Assembly (NCBI GenBank): GCA_016182845.1
Contig: JACPFT010000021.1
Location: 1 to 64,000, forward strand
DNA: 64,000 nt
Reading direction: 5' to 3'
From: Gammaproteobacteria bacterium
GTDB taxonomy: Bacteria; Pseudomonadota; Gammaproteobacteria; Enterobacterales; Permianibacteraceae
The translations under genes were made by a program, and so were the position numbers. This document shows positions 32,877 through 44,798 of the stretch, one piece after another; position 1 is the stretch's first letter; the number at the start of each line of letters is the position of its first letter. The notes below the pieces were generated by a model. It saw only the letters and a list, made by a program, of their open reading frames with translations. It ran no database searches and was not told the DNA's origin.

Positions 32877-35054
32877 ATGGATGTCACCGCCGTTCTCGAT
32901 TCCCTCAACGACGCCCAGCGCGAGGCGGTCACCGCGCCCGCCGATCCGCTCCTGGTCCTGGCCGGCGCCGGCTCGGGCAAGACCCGCGTCCTGGTGCACC
33001 GCATCGCCTGGCTGATCCAGGTCGAGGGCCTGTCGCCCTATTCCCTCCTGGCCGTGACCTTCACCAACAAGGCCGCCGCCGAGATGCGCGGGCGCATCGA
33101 GTCCCTGTTGCATATGCCCGCCCAGGGCCTGTGGATAGGCACCTTTCACGGCCTGGCCCACCGCCTGCTACGCAGCCACTGGCGCGACGCCAAGCTGCCC
33201 GAGCATTTCCAGATCCTCGATGCCGACGACCAGCTGCGCCTGGTCAAGCGGGTCATGAAGGCCCTGCAGCTCGACGAGAAGCAATGGCCGGCCAAGCAGG
33301 CCCAGTGGTGGATCAACGGCAAGAAGGACGAGGGCCTGCGCCCCCAGCACATCCCCAGCAATGGCGATGCCTTCGAGCGCACCATGCTGCGCGTCTACGT
33401 GGACTACCAGGCCGCCTGCGAGCAATCGGGGCTCATCGACTTCGCCGAGATCCTGCTGCGCGCCCACGAGCTGTTCCTGAACAATCCCGAGCTGCTGGCC
33501 CATTACCAGGAACGCTTCCGCCATATCCTGGTGGACGAGTTCCAGGACACCAACGACATCCAGTACGCCTTCGTGCGCCTGCTCTCCGAGCGCCACCAGG
33601 CCCTGACCATCGTCGGCGACGACGACCAGTCCATCTACGGCTGGCGCGGCGCCAAGATCGAGCATATCCGCGAGTTCGAGCGGGATTTCCCGGGCGCCAG
33701 GACCGTGCGCCTGGAGCAGAACTACCGCTCCACGGGCACCATCCTCAAGGCCGCCAATGCCGTGATCGCCCATAACGATCAGCGCCTGGGCAAGAATTTG
33801 TGGACCGAAGGCCGGGAGGGCGAGCCCATCCAGGTCTATGCCGCCTTCAACGAACAGGAAGAGGCCCGCTTCGTGGCGGCCCGCCTCAAGGACCATTTCC
33901 AGCGCGAGGGCGCCTGGAAGGACTGCGCCGTGCTCTACCGCTCCAATGCCCAGTCCCGCGTCCTGGAAGAGGCCTTGATCCTCAACCAGATCCCCTACCG
34001 GATCTACGGGGGCCTGCGCTTCTTCGAGCGCCAGGAAATCAAGGACGCCATGGCCTACCTGCGCCTCGTCGCCAACCGCCAGGACGATGCCGCCTTCGAG
34101 CGCGTGATCAACACGCCCACGCGCGGGATCGGCGAGCGCAGCCTGGATCTCTTGCGCGCCACGGCCCGGGAACGGGAGCTGCCGATGTGGGCAGCGGCGG
34201 AGCTGGTGCTCAAGGAAAACCTGCTGCCGGCCCGCGCCGCCAATGCCGTGGGCGGCTTCCTGGAACTCATTGAAAATATTGCTAAAAGCACGGCCGATGT
34301 GGCCCTGGAGCTGGTGGTCGAGCGGTCCTTGCGCCTGTCCGGCCTGCGCGCCATGTACCAGGCCGAGAAGGGCGAGAAGGCCCAAGGCCGCCTGGAGAAC
34401 TTGGAGGAATTGGCCAATGCCGCCGCCGAGTTCAACGATCTAGAAGCCGAGGAGGGCATGACCCCGCTGACCGCCTTCTTGTCCCATGCCGCCCTGGAGG
34501 CCGGCGAGACCCAGGCCGCCCAGTTCGAGGACTGCGTCCAGCTCATGACCCTGCACTCGGCCAAGGGCCTGGAGTTCCCCATGGTGGTCATCGCCGGCGT
34601 CGAGGAAGGCCTCTTCCCCCACCAGATGTCCATGGAGGACCCGGGGCGGCTCGAAGAAGAGCGGCGGCTCTGCTACGTGGGCATCACCCGCGCCATGCGC
34701 AGCCTCTACCTGACCCATGCCGAGAGCCGGCGCTTGTACGGCGGCGAGAGCGAACGGCGCCGGCCCAGCCGCTTCCTGCGCGAGATCCCGGCGGGCCTGC
34801 TGCAGGAAGTGCGCATGAACGCCAGCCTGTCGCGGCCGGTGTTTTCCGGACATACCCAACCGGGCTTGCGCCAGGCCACGGTCAGCGACGGCGCCCAGCA
34901 TTTCAAACTGGGCCAACGCGTCAGCCACCCGAAATTCGGCGAGGGCATCGTGCTCAACCTGGAAGGCGGCGGCGCCCAGGCGCGCATCCAGGTCAATTTC
35001 CGCGAGGGCGCGAAATGGCTGGTACTGCAGTACGCGCGCCTGGAGGCGGTGTGA
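32877..35054 (+). CDS. uvrD: DNA helicase II
   Basis: 725 residues (E. coli UvrD is 720). Superfamily 1A helicase motifs are all visible: Q motif LNDAQREAV, Walker A GAGSGKT at 30-36, VTFTNKAAAEM, HILVDEFQDTN, GDDDQSIYGWRGA, EQNYRST, and late motifs LMTLHSAKGLEFPMV and ITRAMRSLYL. The C-terminus (KFGEGIVLNLEG) matches UvrD rather than Rep or PcrA. Acts in nucleotide excision and mismatch repair. Its stop overlaps the mltA start. Confidence 0.97.
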   Translation: MDVTAVLDSLNDAQREAVTAPADPLLVLAGAGSGKTRVLVHRIAWLIQVEGLSPYSLLAVTFTNKAAAEMRGRIESLLHMPAQGLWIGTFHGLAHRLLRSHWRDAKLPEHFQILDADDQLRLVKRVMKALQLDEKQWPAKQAQWWINGKKDEGLRPQHIPSNGDAFERTMLRVYVDYQAACEQSGLIDFAEILLRAHELFLNNPELLAHYQERFRHILVDEFQDTNDIQYAFVRLLSERHQALTIVGDDDQSIYGWRGAKIEHIREFERDFPGARTVRLEQNYRSTGTILKAANAVIAHNDQRLGKNLWTEGREGEPIQVYAAFNEQEEARFVAARLKDHFQREGAWKDCAVLYRSNAQSRVLEEALILNQIPYRIYGGLRFFERQEIKDAMAYLRLVANRQDDAAFERVINTPTRGIGERSLDLLRATARERELPMWAAAELVLKENLLPARAANAVGGFLELIENIAKSTADVALELVVERSLRLSGLRAMYQAEKGEKAQGRLENLEELANAAAEFNDLEAEEGMTPLTAFLSHAALEAGETQAAQFEDCVQLMTLHSAKGLEFPMVVIAGVEEGLFPHQMSMEDPGRLEEERRLCYVGITRAMRSLYLTHAESRRLYGGESERRRPSRFLREIPAGLLQEVRMNASLSRPVFSGHTQPGLRQATVSDGAQHFKLGQRVSHPKFGEGIVLNLEGGGAQARIQVNFREGAKWLVLQYARLEAV

Positions 35055-36178
35055 GGAGCCTCGTCGCCTGTTGCCTGAGCCTGCTGCTGGCCGCCTGTGC
35101 CGCCCCCCGCTGTCCGGCGCCGGCCAAGCCGGCCGCGCCCAGCCTGGTGCCCGTGGCGTTTTCCGAACTCCCCGACTGGCGAAGCGCCGATCCGCGCCCG
35201 GCCCTGGCCGCCCTGCGCCTGTCCTGTCAACCCCTGGCCAAGAAACCGGAATGGCAGGGCCTCTGCGCCGAGGCCCATGCTCTGGATGGTGAAGACGCGA
35301 ACGTCGTGCGCCGCTTTTTCGAGGCCCGCTTCGCGCCCCATGCCCTGCAGAATGCGGAAGGCGTGCGCGAGGGCCTCATCACCGGCTATTTCGAGCCGGT
35401 CCTGAACGGCAGCCGCAGCCCCGATGCCCGCTTCCGCTACCCGGTCTATGCCCCGCCCGCCGATATGATCACCGTGGAGCTGGCCCAGCTCTACCCCGAG
35501 CTCAAGGGTCTGCGCCTGCGCGGCCGGCTGGAAGGCAACAAGCTAGTGCCCTATGCCGATCGCGCCGCCATCGACGCCGGCGAGGCGACGGGCTTGAAGG
35601 GCCGGGAACTGCTCTGGGTGGACGATCCCCTGGCCCTCTTCTTCCTGCAGGTCCAGGGTTCGGGCCGGGTGAAACTCGAAAACGGCGAGGTACTGAGGCT
35701 AGGCTATGCCGATCAGAACGGCCATCCCTACCGCGCCGTGGGCAAGAAGCTCATCGCCCTGGGCGAGATCCCGGCGGAAAAAATGTCCATGCAGGCCATC
35801 CTGGCTTGGGCACAGGCGCATCCGGCGCGAGTGACCGATCTGCTCAACTACAACCCCAGCTATGTGTTCTTCCGCGAGCTGCCGGGCCTCACCGGCGGCC
35901 CCTTGGGCTCCCAGGGCGTACCGCTCACTGACGGCCATAGCCTGGCCGTGGACCCGAAGCACATCCCCCTGGGCAGCCCGGTGTTCATCGCGACCCGCGA
36001 CGCGAAGACCGACGAGAGCCTGCACCGGCTGGCCATCGCCCAGGACACCGGCGGCGCCATACGCGGCGAAGTGCGCGCCGATCTGTTTGTCGGCACCGGC
36101 CCGGCGGCCGGCGAGACCGCCGGCCTGATGAAGCAGAAGGGACGGCTCTGGGTCTTGCTGCCCAGGATCAAGCCTTAG
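35051..36178 (+). CDS. mltA: Membrane-bound lytic murein transglycosylase A
   Basis: 375 residues from a GTG that overlaps the uvrD stop (GTGA). Lipoprotein signal LLLAAC with the lipidated Cys16. MltA domain features GLITGYFEPVLNGSRS and FLQVQGSGRVKLENGE, then the 3D domain near the C-terminus with QDTGGAIRGEVRADLF and GLMKQKGRLWVLLP, which includes the catalytic Asp. It cleaves peptidoglycan glycan strands with formation of 1,6-anhydromuramic acid, from the inner face of the outer membrane. Confidence 0.96.
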   Translation: MRSLVACCLSLLLAACAAPRCPAPAKPAAPSLVPVAFSELPDWRSADPRPALAALRLSCQPLAKKPEWQGLCAEAHALDGEDANVVRRFFEARFAPHALQNAEGVREGLITGYFEPVLNGSRSPDARFRYPVYAPPADMITVELAQLYPELKGLRLRGRLEGNKLVPYADRAAIDAGEATGLKGRELLWVDDPLALFFLQVQGSGRVKLENGEVLRLGYADQNGHPYRAVGKKLIALGEIPAEKMSMQAILAWAQAHPARVTDLLNYNPSYVFFRELPGLTGGPLGSQGVPLTDGHSLAVDPKHIPLGSPVFIATRDAKTDESLHRLAIAQDTGGAIRGEVRADLFVGTGPAAGETAGLMKQKGRLWVLLPRIKP

Positions 36179-36186
36179 CGCCTGCC

Positions 36187-36600
36187 ATGTTGAATATCAC
36201 CGACCACCTGGCCATCGCCGACGACGAGGTCGAGTTCAGCGCCATCCGTGCCCAGGGCGCGGGCGGACAGAACGTCAACAAGGTCGCCTCGGCGGTGCAT
36301 CTGCGCTTCGACATCCGCGCCTCTTCCCTGCCGGAGCGGCTGAAGGAGCGCCTCCTGGCCCTGAACGACCAGCGCATCACCAAGGACGGCGTCATCGTCA
36401 TCAAGGCCCAGCAGTTCCGCACCCAGGAGGACAACCGCGAGGACGCCCTGAAACGCCTGGCGGAACTGATCCGCAGCGCCACCATCGTCTGCAAGCCGCG
36501 CATCCCCACCCGCCCGACGCGCGGTTCCCAGACCCGGCGCCTGGAGGGCAAGACCCGCCGCGCCGCCATCAAGTCCGGGCGCAAGCCGGTGTCGGAATAA
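36187..36600 (+). CDS. arfB: Alternative ribosome-rescue factor / peptidyl-tRNA hydrolase ArfB
   Basis: 137 residues. The GGQ motif is at 26-28 (IRAQGAGGQNVNKV) and the basic C-terminal tail (RRLEGKTRRAAIKSGRK) that inserts in the mRNA channel is present. It releases nascent chains on ribosomes stalled without a stop codon. It starts 9 bases after mltA, probably in the same transcript. Confidence 0.96.
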   Translation: MLNITDHLAIADDEVEFSAIRAQGAGGQNVNKVASAVHLRFDIRASSLPERLKERLLALNDQRITKDGVIVIKAQQFRTQEDNREDALKRLAELIRSATIVCKPRIPTRPTRGSQTRRLEGKTRRAAIKSGRKPVSE

Positions 36601-36633
36601 GCCTCCCCCCTCTCGCCCATATGGAGAAGGGGT

Positions 36634-37368
36634 TCATTCCTCCACCACCCGCCCATGGAGCGGCTGCACCGGCCGCGCATTGCCGTGCTCGAACAAGTCC
36701 TTGAATTGCTTGAGCTGCTCGGCGCTGGCGCTGACCGGTTGCTTGAGCAACAGCCATTGCACGCCCTCGGAGCAGGGCGGCGTGGTCAGCGAACCGGGGA
36801 AGCGGTAGTAATCGCGGCCGGCGGGCAGGAGGCGCTCCGGATTGACCGCCAGCTCCAGTTCGGCCTTCTCGCCGCCCTCCTTGGGCATGGTCTCCCAGAG
36901 CGGCTTGAGCGCCGCGCTCTCCGCGCCTTCCTGGTAGAGCGCGCCGATCACCGCCAGATGGCCTTCGGCGTCGGCATGGACCAGATGCACTTCCAGGGGA
37001 AAGCTCTTGCCCTGGATGCGGTTCTCGCTGGGGGCGTGGAAATGGAACTGCTTGAACTGGTATTGGCGCCCGCCGTACTCCAGGCTGCCGCCCACCGGCA
37101 CATTGACCTGGATGGTGTGGCCGTTGTGGACGATTTCGCCGCGCGCATAGGCGTAGCGGGGCGCCAGCGCCGGCAGGTCCGTGTCCTCGGTGGCCTGGAT
37201 GTCCACCGGCGACTGCTCCTTGCCCGAGCCGCAGACGGCGAAGTGCTCGTCCAGGCCGGCCCAGTGCGCCGGCCCTTCCTCGCCTTCGTAGCTCCAATGG
37301 GGGCCGTCGGAGGCGAGGCCCAGAGCGGGCAGCAGGACGAAGGACAGGACGGCGAGGGAACGCGGCAT
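36634..37368 (-). CDS. Periplasmic alpha-type carbonic anhydrase
   Basis: 244 residues with a signal peptide (MPRSLAVLSFVLLPALGLAS). Zinc ligands H109, H111 (QFHFHAPSEN) and H128 (EVHLVHAD) are in place, as are SPVDIQ and SLTTPPCSEGV (substrate pocket; the Cys pairs with Cys46 as in bacterial alpha enzymes). It interconverts CO2 and bicarbonate in the periplasm. GGAG lies eight bases before the ATG. It is convergent with arfB and follows pepQ on the same strand with a 74-base gap. Confidence 0.95.
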   Translation of the reverse strand: MPRSLAVLSFVLLPALGLASDGPHWSYEGEEGPAHWAGLDEHFAVCGSGKEQSPVDIQATEDTDLPALAPRYAYARGEIVHNGHTIQVNVPVGGSLEYGGRQYQFKQFHFHAPSENRIQGKSFPLEVHLVHADAEGHLAVIGALYQEGAESAALKPLWETMPKEGGEKAELELAVNPERLLPAGRDYYRFPGSLTTPPCSEGVQWLLLKQPVSASAEQLKQFKDLFEHGNARPVQPLHGRVVEE

Positions 37369-37442
37369 GGTGGATGCTCCGGTCTTGAGTTTCAGGCAAG
37401 TATCGCCCAAAGCGGAGAATCCACCAGGTGGCCGGTGAGGGA

Positions 37443-38777
37443 TTAGACCCCCAGCGCCCGGAAGGCGTCGCGGGTGAAGTTCTCGATGCCCTCGTCCTTC
37501 ACCAGGATATTGTCCTCGATGCGGATGCCGCCGCAGGGCAGGAAGGCTTCGACCTTGTCCCAGTTCACCGCGCCGGCGTGCTCGCCGTGGCGCAGCTCGT
37601 TGAGCAGGCTGGGGATGAAATACAGACCCGGCTCGATGGTGAAGACCTGGCCGGCTTCGAGCCGACGGGTCAGGCGCAGGAAGGGATGCTGGCCCGGGGG
37701 CGGGTTCCTGCCGCCCTCGTAGGCCGCCTGGTGGCCGCCCACGTCGTGGACCTGCAGGCCCAGGAAATGCCCTAGGCCGTGGGCGAAGAAGGTGTTGCAG
37801 ACATTGGTTTCCAGACAGGCCTCGGGCGAGAGGCGCACGATGTCGAAGTCCTGGAGAATCCGGGCGATGCGCAGATGGGCGTCGACATGGTAGTCGGTGT
37901 AGACGGTGCCGGCCTTGATCGTGCCGATGAGATCCCGCTGCATGGCGTCCATGGCCGCGATCAGGTCCTTGAACTCGCCGTCCCGGTAGGCGTAGGTGCG
38001 GGTGATGTCGGCGGCATAGCCGTTGACCGAGGCGCCGCCGTCGATCAGGAAGGCATGCAGGTCCTCGGGGGCATGGCGCCGGGCCGTGCACTCGTGGTAG
38101 TGCAGCACGGCGGCGTCCTGGTTCAGGGCGATGATATTGCCATAGGGCAGTTCATGCTCCATGTGCCCGGTGGCCTTCAGGTATTCCAGGTGGATTTCCA
38201 GGGTGGACAGGCCGGCGTGGAAGGCGTTGCGCGCCGCCACGTGGCCGCGCGCCGCGCGCTCGTTGGCGAGGCGGATGCAGTCCTGCTCGTAGCCGGTCTT
38301 GACCGCGCGCACCCAGTTCAGGCGGGCGACGAGCTCCTCCGGGTTCTGGGCCGCACCCGGCAGCCAGTCGCCGAAGCGGCTATCCCATTCGCCCAGGAAG
38401 GCGGTCTTGCCCAGGTTGCGCAGGAAGTCTTTCGCCTCGTCCGGCTTGCGCAGGACGCGCACCACGCAGTGCTCGACCCAATCGCCTTCCGGCTCGCCGG
38501 CCACCTTGTGCCAGTAGTCCACCGGCTGGTAATAGAGCACTTCCGGCAGCGCGCCGCGCCGGATGACCAGCCAGCAGTTCGGGTTGTCGACGATGGGCAG
38601 CCAGGTCTTGAAATGGGGATTGACCTTGAACGGGTAGCTCATGTCGTCCAGGAACTGGTAGTGCAGGGCCCCGGCGAAGATGGCTAGGCTGTCAAAGCCG
38701 GTGTCGGCCAGGATGGCGTCGGTGCGCGTGCGCAGGGTCTGGATATGCTCGCGGTACAGGGCGGAGAGTGCGGTCAT
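37443..38777 (-). CDS. pepQ: Xaa-Pro dipeptidase
   Basis: 444 residues (E. coli PepQ 443). The start at 38777 gives MTALSALYREHIQTL, aligned with the E. coli N-terminus; an ATG seven codons earlier is less likely. Metal ligands of the pita-bread fold are seen in DGGASVNGYAADITRTY (two Asp), HGLGHFLGLQVHD (His), FTIEPGLYF (Glu) and GIRIEDN (Glu). It hydrolyses dipeptides with C-terminal proline in the cytoplasm. In many gammaproteobacteria pepQ is near fadBA, as here. Confidence 0.95.
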   Translation of the reverse strand: MTALSALYREHIQTLRTRTDAILADTGFDSLAIFAGALHYQFLDDMSYPFKVNPHFKTWLPIVDNPNCWLVIRRGALPEVLYYQPVDYWHKVAGEPEGDWVEHCVVRVLRKPDEAKDFLRNLGKTAFLGEWDSRFGDWLPGAAQNPEELVARLNWVRAVKTGYEQDCIRLANERAARGHVAARNAFHAGLSTLEIHLEYLKATGHMEHELPYGNIIALNQDAAVLHYHECTARRHAPEDLHAFLIDGGASVNGYAADITRTYAYRDGEFKDLIAAMDAMQRDLIGTIKAGTVYTDYHVDAHLRIARILQDFDIVRLSPEACLETNVCNTFFAHGLGHFLGLQVHDVGGHQAAYEGGRNPPPGQHPFLRLTRRLEAGQVFTIEPGLYFIPSLLNELRHGEHAGAVNWDKVEAFLPCGGIRIEDNILVKDEGIENFTRDAFRALGV

Positions 38778-38822
38778 GGCGGATCTCGTCGTGGGCATTG
38801 CTGAGCCCGGAATGTAAAGCAG

Positions 38823-38905
38823 CCGTTCGTCCTGAGCCTGTCGAAGGATGAACGGCTGCGCTCACCAACGCCATTCGCGGTTCGACAGGCTCACCGCGAA
38901 CGGCT
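38823..38905. repeat. Dispersed palindromic repeat (TGAGCCTGTCGAA family), copy 1
   Basis: TGAGCCTGTCGAA at 38833-38845 and its exact complement TTCGACAGGCTCA at 38881-38893, each nested in its own GTTCG/CGAAC-type arms (GCCGTTC...GAACGGC). It fills most of the gap between pepQ and fadB; the remaining bases to 39143 hold only a possible fadB promoter. Confidence 0.8.
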
Positions 38906-39056
38906 TACCCGAAGCCTTCCATCATAGCGGTTTCCTTCGCCACGATCTTGGCCTCTGCCCTCGCGTCCCGCCCCCCATCCCGCCAAGTTCGGCGCTATAT
39001 TCAGGGTTTCCCTTGCACGCCGCTTGTGCCCGATCAAACAGGTCTAACCAGTACCC

Positions 39057-39086
39057 TTGCCCTTTTCGGCCGGCCCCGGCTAGTAT
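39057..39086 (+). promoter_or_regulatory. Possible fadB promoter
   Basis: TTGCCC (39057-39062) and TAGTAT (39081-39086) with an 18-base spacer, 58 bases before the start codon. Moderate match to sigma-70 hexamers. Confidence 0.4.
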
Positions 39087-39143
39087 TCGGTGGTTTTGCA
39101 CTGCACGATGCCGGCTCGACCGAGCCATTCACGGAGAACAGCA

Positions 39144-41294
<2,151 letters not shown>

Positions 41295-41329
41295 GTGCTA
41301 AGGCATAAGGCGGCTTGAGCCGCCTCCGC

Positions 41330-42631
<1,302 letters not shown>

Positions 42632-42646
42632 TCCGCGCCTGTCGAC

Positions 42647-42682
42647 AAAAAGAAACCGGGGTCTGTCCCGGTTTCTTTTTTG
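42647..42682 (+). terminator. Terminator of fadBA
   Basis: AGAAACCGGG (42651-42660), loop GTCTGT, CCCGGTTTCT followed by TTTTT: a 10-bp stem extended by flanking A/T pairs. Confidence 0.92.
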
Positions 42683-42801
42683 TTTCACGTCACGAACTCG
42701 TGCAGTCCAAAAACTGAAGATAAGGCGAGTTTGCGACAGATCAACGCAGAGCCCGGCGTGCTGCGCTGCAATACGGACCGAACTCCGCAGCAAGGCCCGC
42801 C

Positions 42802-43599
42802 ATGTCCCTCTTCGTTCGCCTCTTCCTGCTCTGCGCCGGCCTCCTGGCCGCCTGCCCCAGCCCAGCCGACACCGATCTGATGGCCTCGCTGCCGGACACC
42901 ATCAACCGCGCGGCGCGCCAACGCATGCTCTCCCAGCGCCTGGCCAAGGCCTGGCTGATGCAGGCCACGGGCAACCAGGGCGCGCAAGGCAGTGCCGAGC
43001 TCTTGGAGAGCACCGCCCAGTTCGACAAGAACCTCAAGTTGCTAGCCGAACCGGCCCGCCTTCTGGCCCTGGGCCCGGCCTGGGAACAGGCCAATAGCCG
43101 CTGGCAGGCCCTGCGCGCCAGTCTGGGCGGAACCAAGAACAAGGAACTGGCGGCGCGACTGCTCAAGGAGAGCAACGAGCTCCTGCGCAGCTGCGATGCC
43201 TTCGTCAGCCAGCTAACCCAGAAAGCCGGGCATTCCGGCGCCAAGCGCATCGCCCTCGCGGGCCTGTCGCGCATGCTCTCCCAACGCCTGGCCAAGGCCT
43301 ATCTGGCCAAGTCCTGGCAAGTGCCCTACCCGGGCCTGCAGCGGGAGATCGACAGCAGCCAGCAGGAGTTCGACAGCATCTTGAGCGTGCTCCTGGTCGG
43401 CGGCGGGGACGATGCCCAGACCCGCGAGCACTTGCATAGCCTGCAGGGCGAGTGGATGCAGACCAAGGCGGCCCTGCGCCAGGGGCAGGAGGGCAGCTTC
43501 GCGCCGGAGGCCATGCTGGCGGCCAGCGCGCGGCTCCTGGTCCTGGCCGAGGCCCTGACCCAGGATTACCAGCGCCTGGGCATGGCGGCGAGGCGATAA
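42802..43599 (+). CDS. Lipoprotein with duplicated PilJ-N-like (type IV pili MCP N-terminal) domain
   Basis: 265 residues. Signal with a lipobox (LCAGLLAAC). The mature protein holds two copies of the helical motif characteristic of PilJ N-terminal/nitrate-sensor-like domains: AARQRMLSQRLAKAWLMQA (about residues 37-55) and LSRMLSQRLAKAYLAKS (about 155-171). It lacks a membrane-spanning signalling part, so it is a stand-alone periplasmic, membrane-anchored protein, possibly a ligand-binding accessory to a receptor. Which ligand it binds cannot be read. It is alone between the fadBA terminator and a repeat. Confidence 0.8.
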   Translation: MSLFVRLFLLCAGLLAACPSPADTDLMASLPDTINRAARQRMLSQRLAKAWLMQATGNQGAQGSAELLESTAQFDKNLKLLAEPARLLALGPAWEQANSRWQALRASLGGTKNKELAARLLKESNELLRSCDAFVSQLTQKAGHSGAKRIALAGLSRMLSQRLAKAYLAKSWQVPYPGLQREIDSSQQEFDSILSVLLVGGGDDAQTREHLHSLQGEWMQTKAALRQGQEGSFAPEAMLAASARLLVLAEALTQDYQRLGMAARR

Positions 43600-43659
43600 G
43601 CGTCAGTCAACTCTAAGGCGGGAATGGCGGGCAGCCGCTCAGTTAAGGAGAAAATCGCC

Positions 43660-43747
43660 GTTCGTCCTGAGCCTGTCGAAGGATGAATGGGCATTTTCTC
43701 CGTGGGAAACACGCCGTCCATGGTTCGACAAGCTCACCACGAACGGC
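43660..43747. repeat. Dispersed palindromic repeat (TGAGCCTGTCGAA family), copy 3
   Basis: TGAGCCTGTCGAA at 43668-43680 and TTCGACAAGCTCA (one change) at 43724-43736, followed by CCACGAACGG. Same layout as copies 1 and 2, between two convergent genes. Confidence 0.8.
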
Positions 43748-43798
43748 TTATCTAAACGGTATTGTTCTACGCTCGTGGTTTACGCTCCAAGACGGAGT

Positions 43799-44614
43799 TC
43801 AGTAGCGGGCGAAGATGGCGTTCAACTGTCCGCCTTGCACCAGCTCGCGCAGGGCGCTGTTGACCTCCTGGAACTTCGCCTCGTCGAAGGACTTCTTGCC
43901 CAGCATCACGGAGATGTCCCCGGTGGTGAACTCCGTGCCCTGGGCCACGACCTTGGCGGTCAGCTCGCGCCGGCGCAGGTAATGGCCGGCCGCCACCGGA
44001 TCGTCCAGGACGCCATCCACGCTCTTGTCCTGCAAGGCGGCATAATTGGCTTCGGAGACGCTGGCGGTGATGAACAGCGGCTCGTAGGCCGGCTGATCGC
44101 GCAGACCCTCGACCTCGGCGCCGAACACATAGCCCTCGGTCACCCCCAGCTTGAAGCCGGCCTTGAGCAGATCCTCCAGGCCCTTGTCCTTGCGCTCGGC
44201 CGCCTTGTCCGCCAGGACATAGAGGGCGAAGCGCTCGTTGCGGTAAGCGTCGGTGAACCAGGCGAATTGTTCGCGCTCGGGCGTCCGGCTCGCGCCGGCC
44301 AGGAGCTGGATGGAGCCTTCCTGCATGCCCTTGAGCAGATTGAGCCAGGAGTCCTCCTTGAAACTCAGCTTGCAGCCGGCCTTGTCGGCCAGGGCCTGGG
44401 CCACTTCCACGTCCAGGCCCTGCATCTGCCCGCCGGCGTCCTGGTACTGGTAAGGCTCCCAGGCATCCCAGCCCATGACCCAAGTACAGGCCGTCTTGGC
44501 CGGCGCCGGCGCGGCGGCCTGAGGCGGCGTCTGCTTCGCCGGTTCCGATTTTTCGCCACAAGCAGAAAGGCCGAGACTGACCGCGACAGTGACCGCATGG
44601 AACAGGATGCGCAT
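43799..44614 (-). CDS. Extracellular solute-binding lipoprotein, family 3 (amino-acid type)
   Basis: 271 residues. Lipobox GLSAC (Cys19), a Pro/Ala linker, then the family-3 binding fold: WVMGWDAWEPYQYQDAGGQM, GLDVEVAQALADKAGCKLSF, LNLLKGMQEGSIQLLAGASR and a second lobe from KLGVTEGYVFG. GGGGA precedes the ATG. No permease or ATPase is adjacent, so it could feed a distant transporter or act as a sensor. Location is the periplasmic face of a membrane. Confidence 0.88.
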   Translation of the reverse strand: MRILFHAVTVAVSLGLSACGEKSEPAKQTPPQAAAPAPAKTACTWVMGWDAWEPYQYQDAGGQMQGLDVEVAQALADKAGCKLSFKEDSWLNLLKGMQEGSIQLLAGASRTPEREQFAWFTDAYRNERFALYVLADKAAERKDKGLEDLLKAGFKLGVTEGYVFGAEVEGLRDQPAYEPLFITASVSEANYAALQDKSVDGVLDDPVAAGHYLRRRELTAKVVAQGTEFTTGDISVMLGKKSFDEAKFQEVNSALRELVQGGQLNAIFARY

Positions 44615-44798
44615 GGTGTTTCCCCGTGGGATGGTTTTTCTGTAACGGGGCCGCCACGAAACGAGACCCCCCCTTTACAAGGAGTGTAGACCCGAGCGGA
44701 AAAACTGCGCACTCGACCAGGCAGATGTTTGCAACATATTGATTAGAAACAAGGTGATGGCGAAAGTCTCCCTGGCTCCCGCCCTCTACCGCGCCGCG

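Noticed and set aside
36634-38091. Carbonic anhydrase frame extended to 485 codons
   Set aside because: The extension is an Arg/Pro-rich shadow of pepQ; the ATG at 37368 gives a signal peptide and ribosome site.
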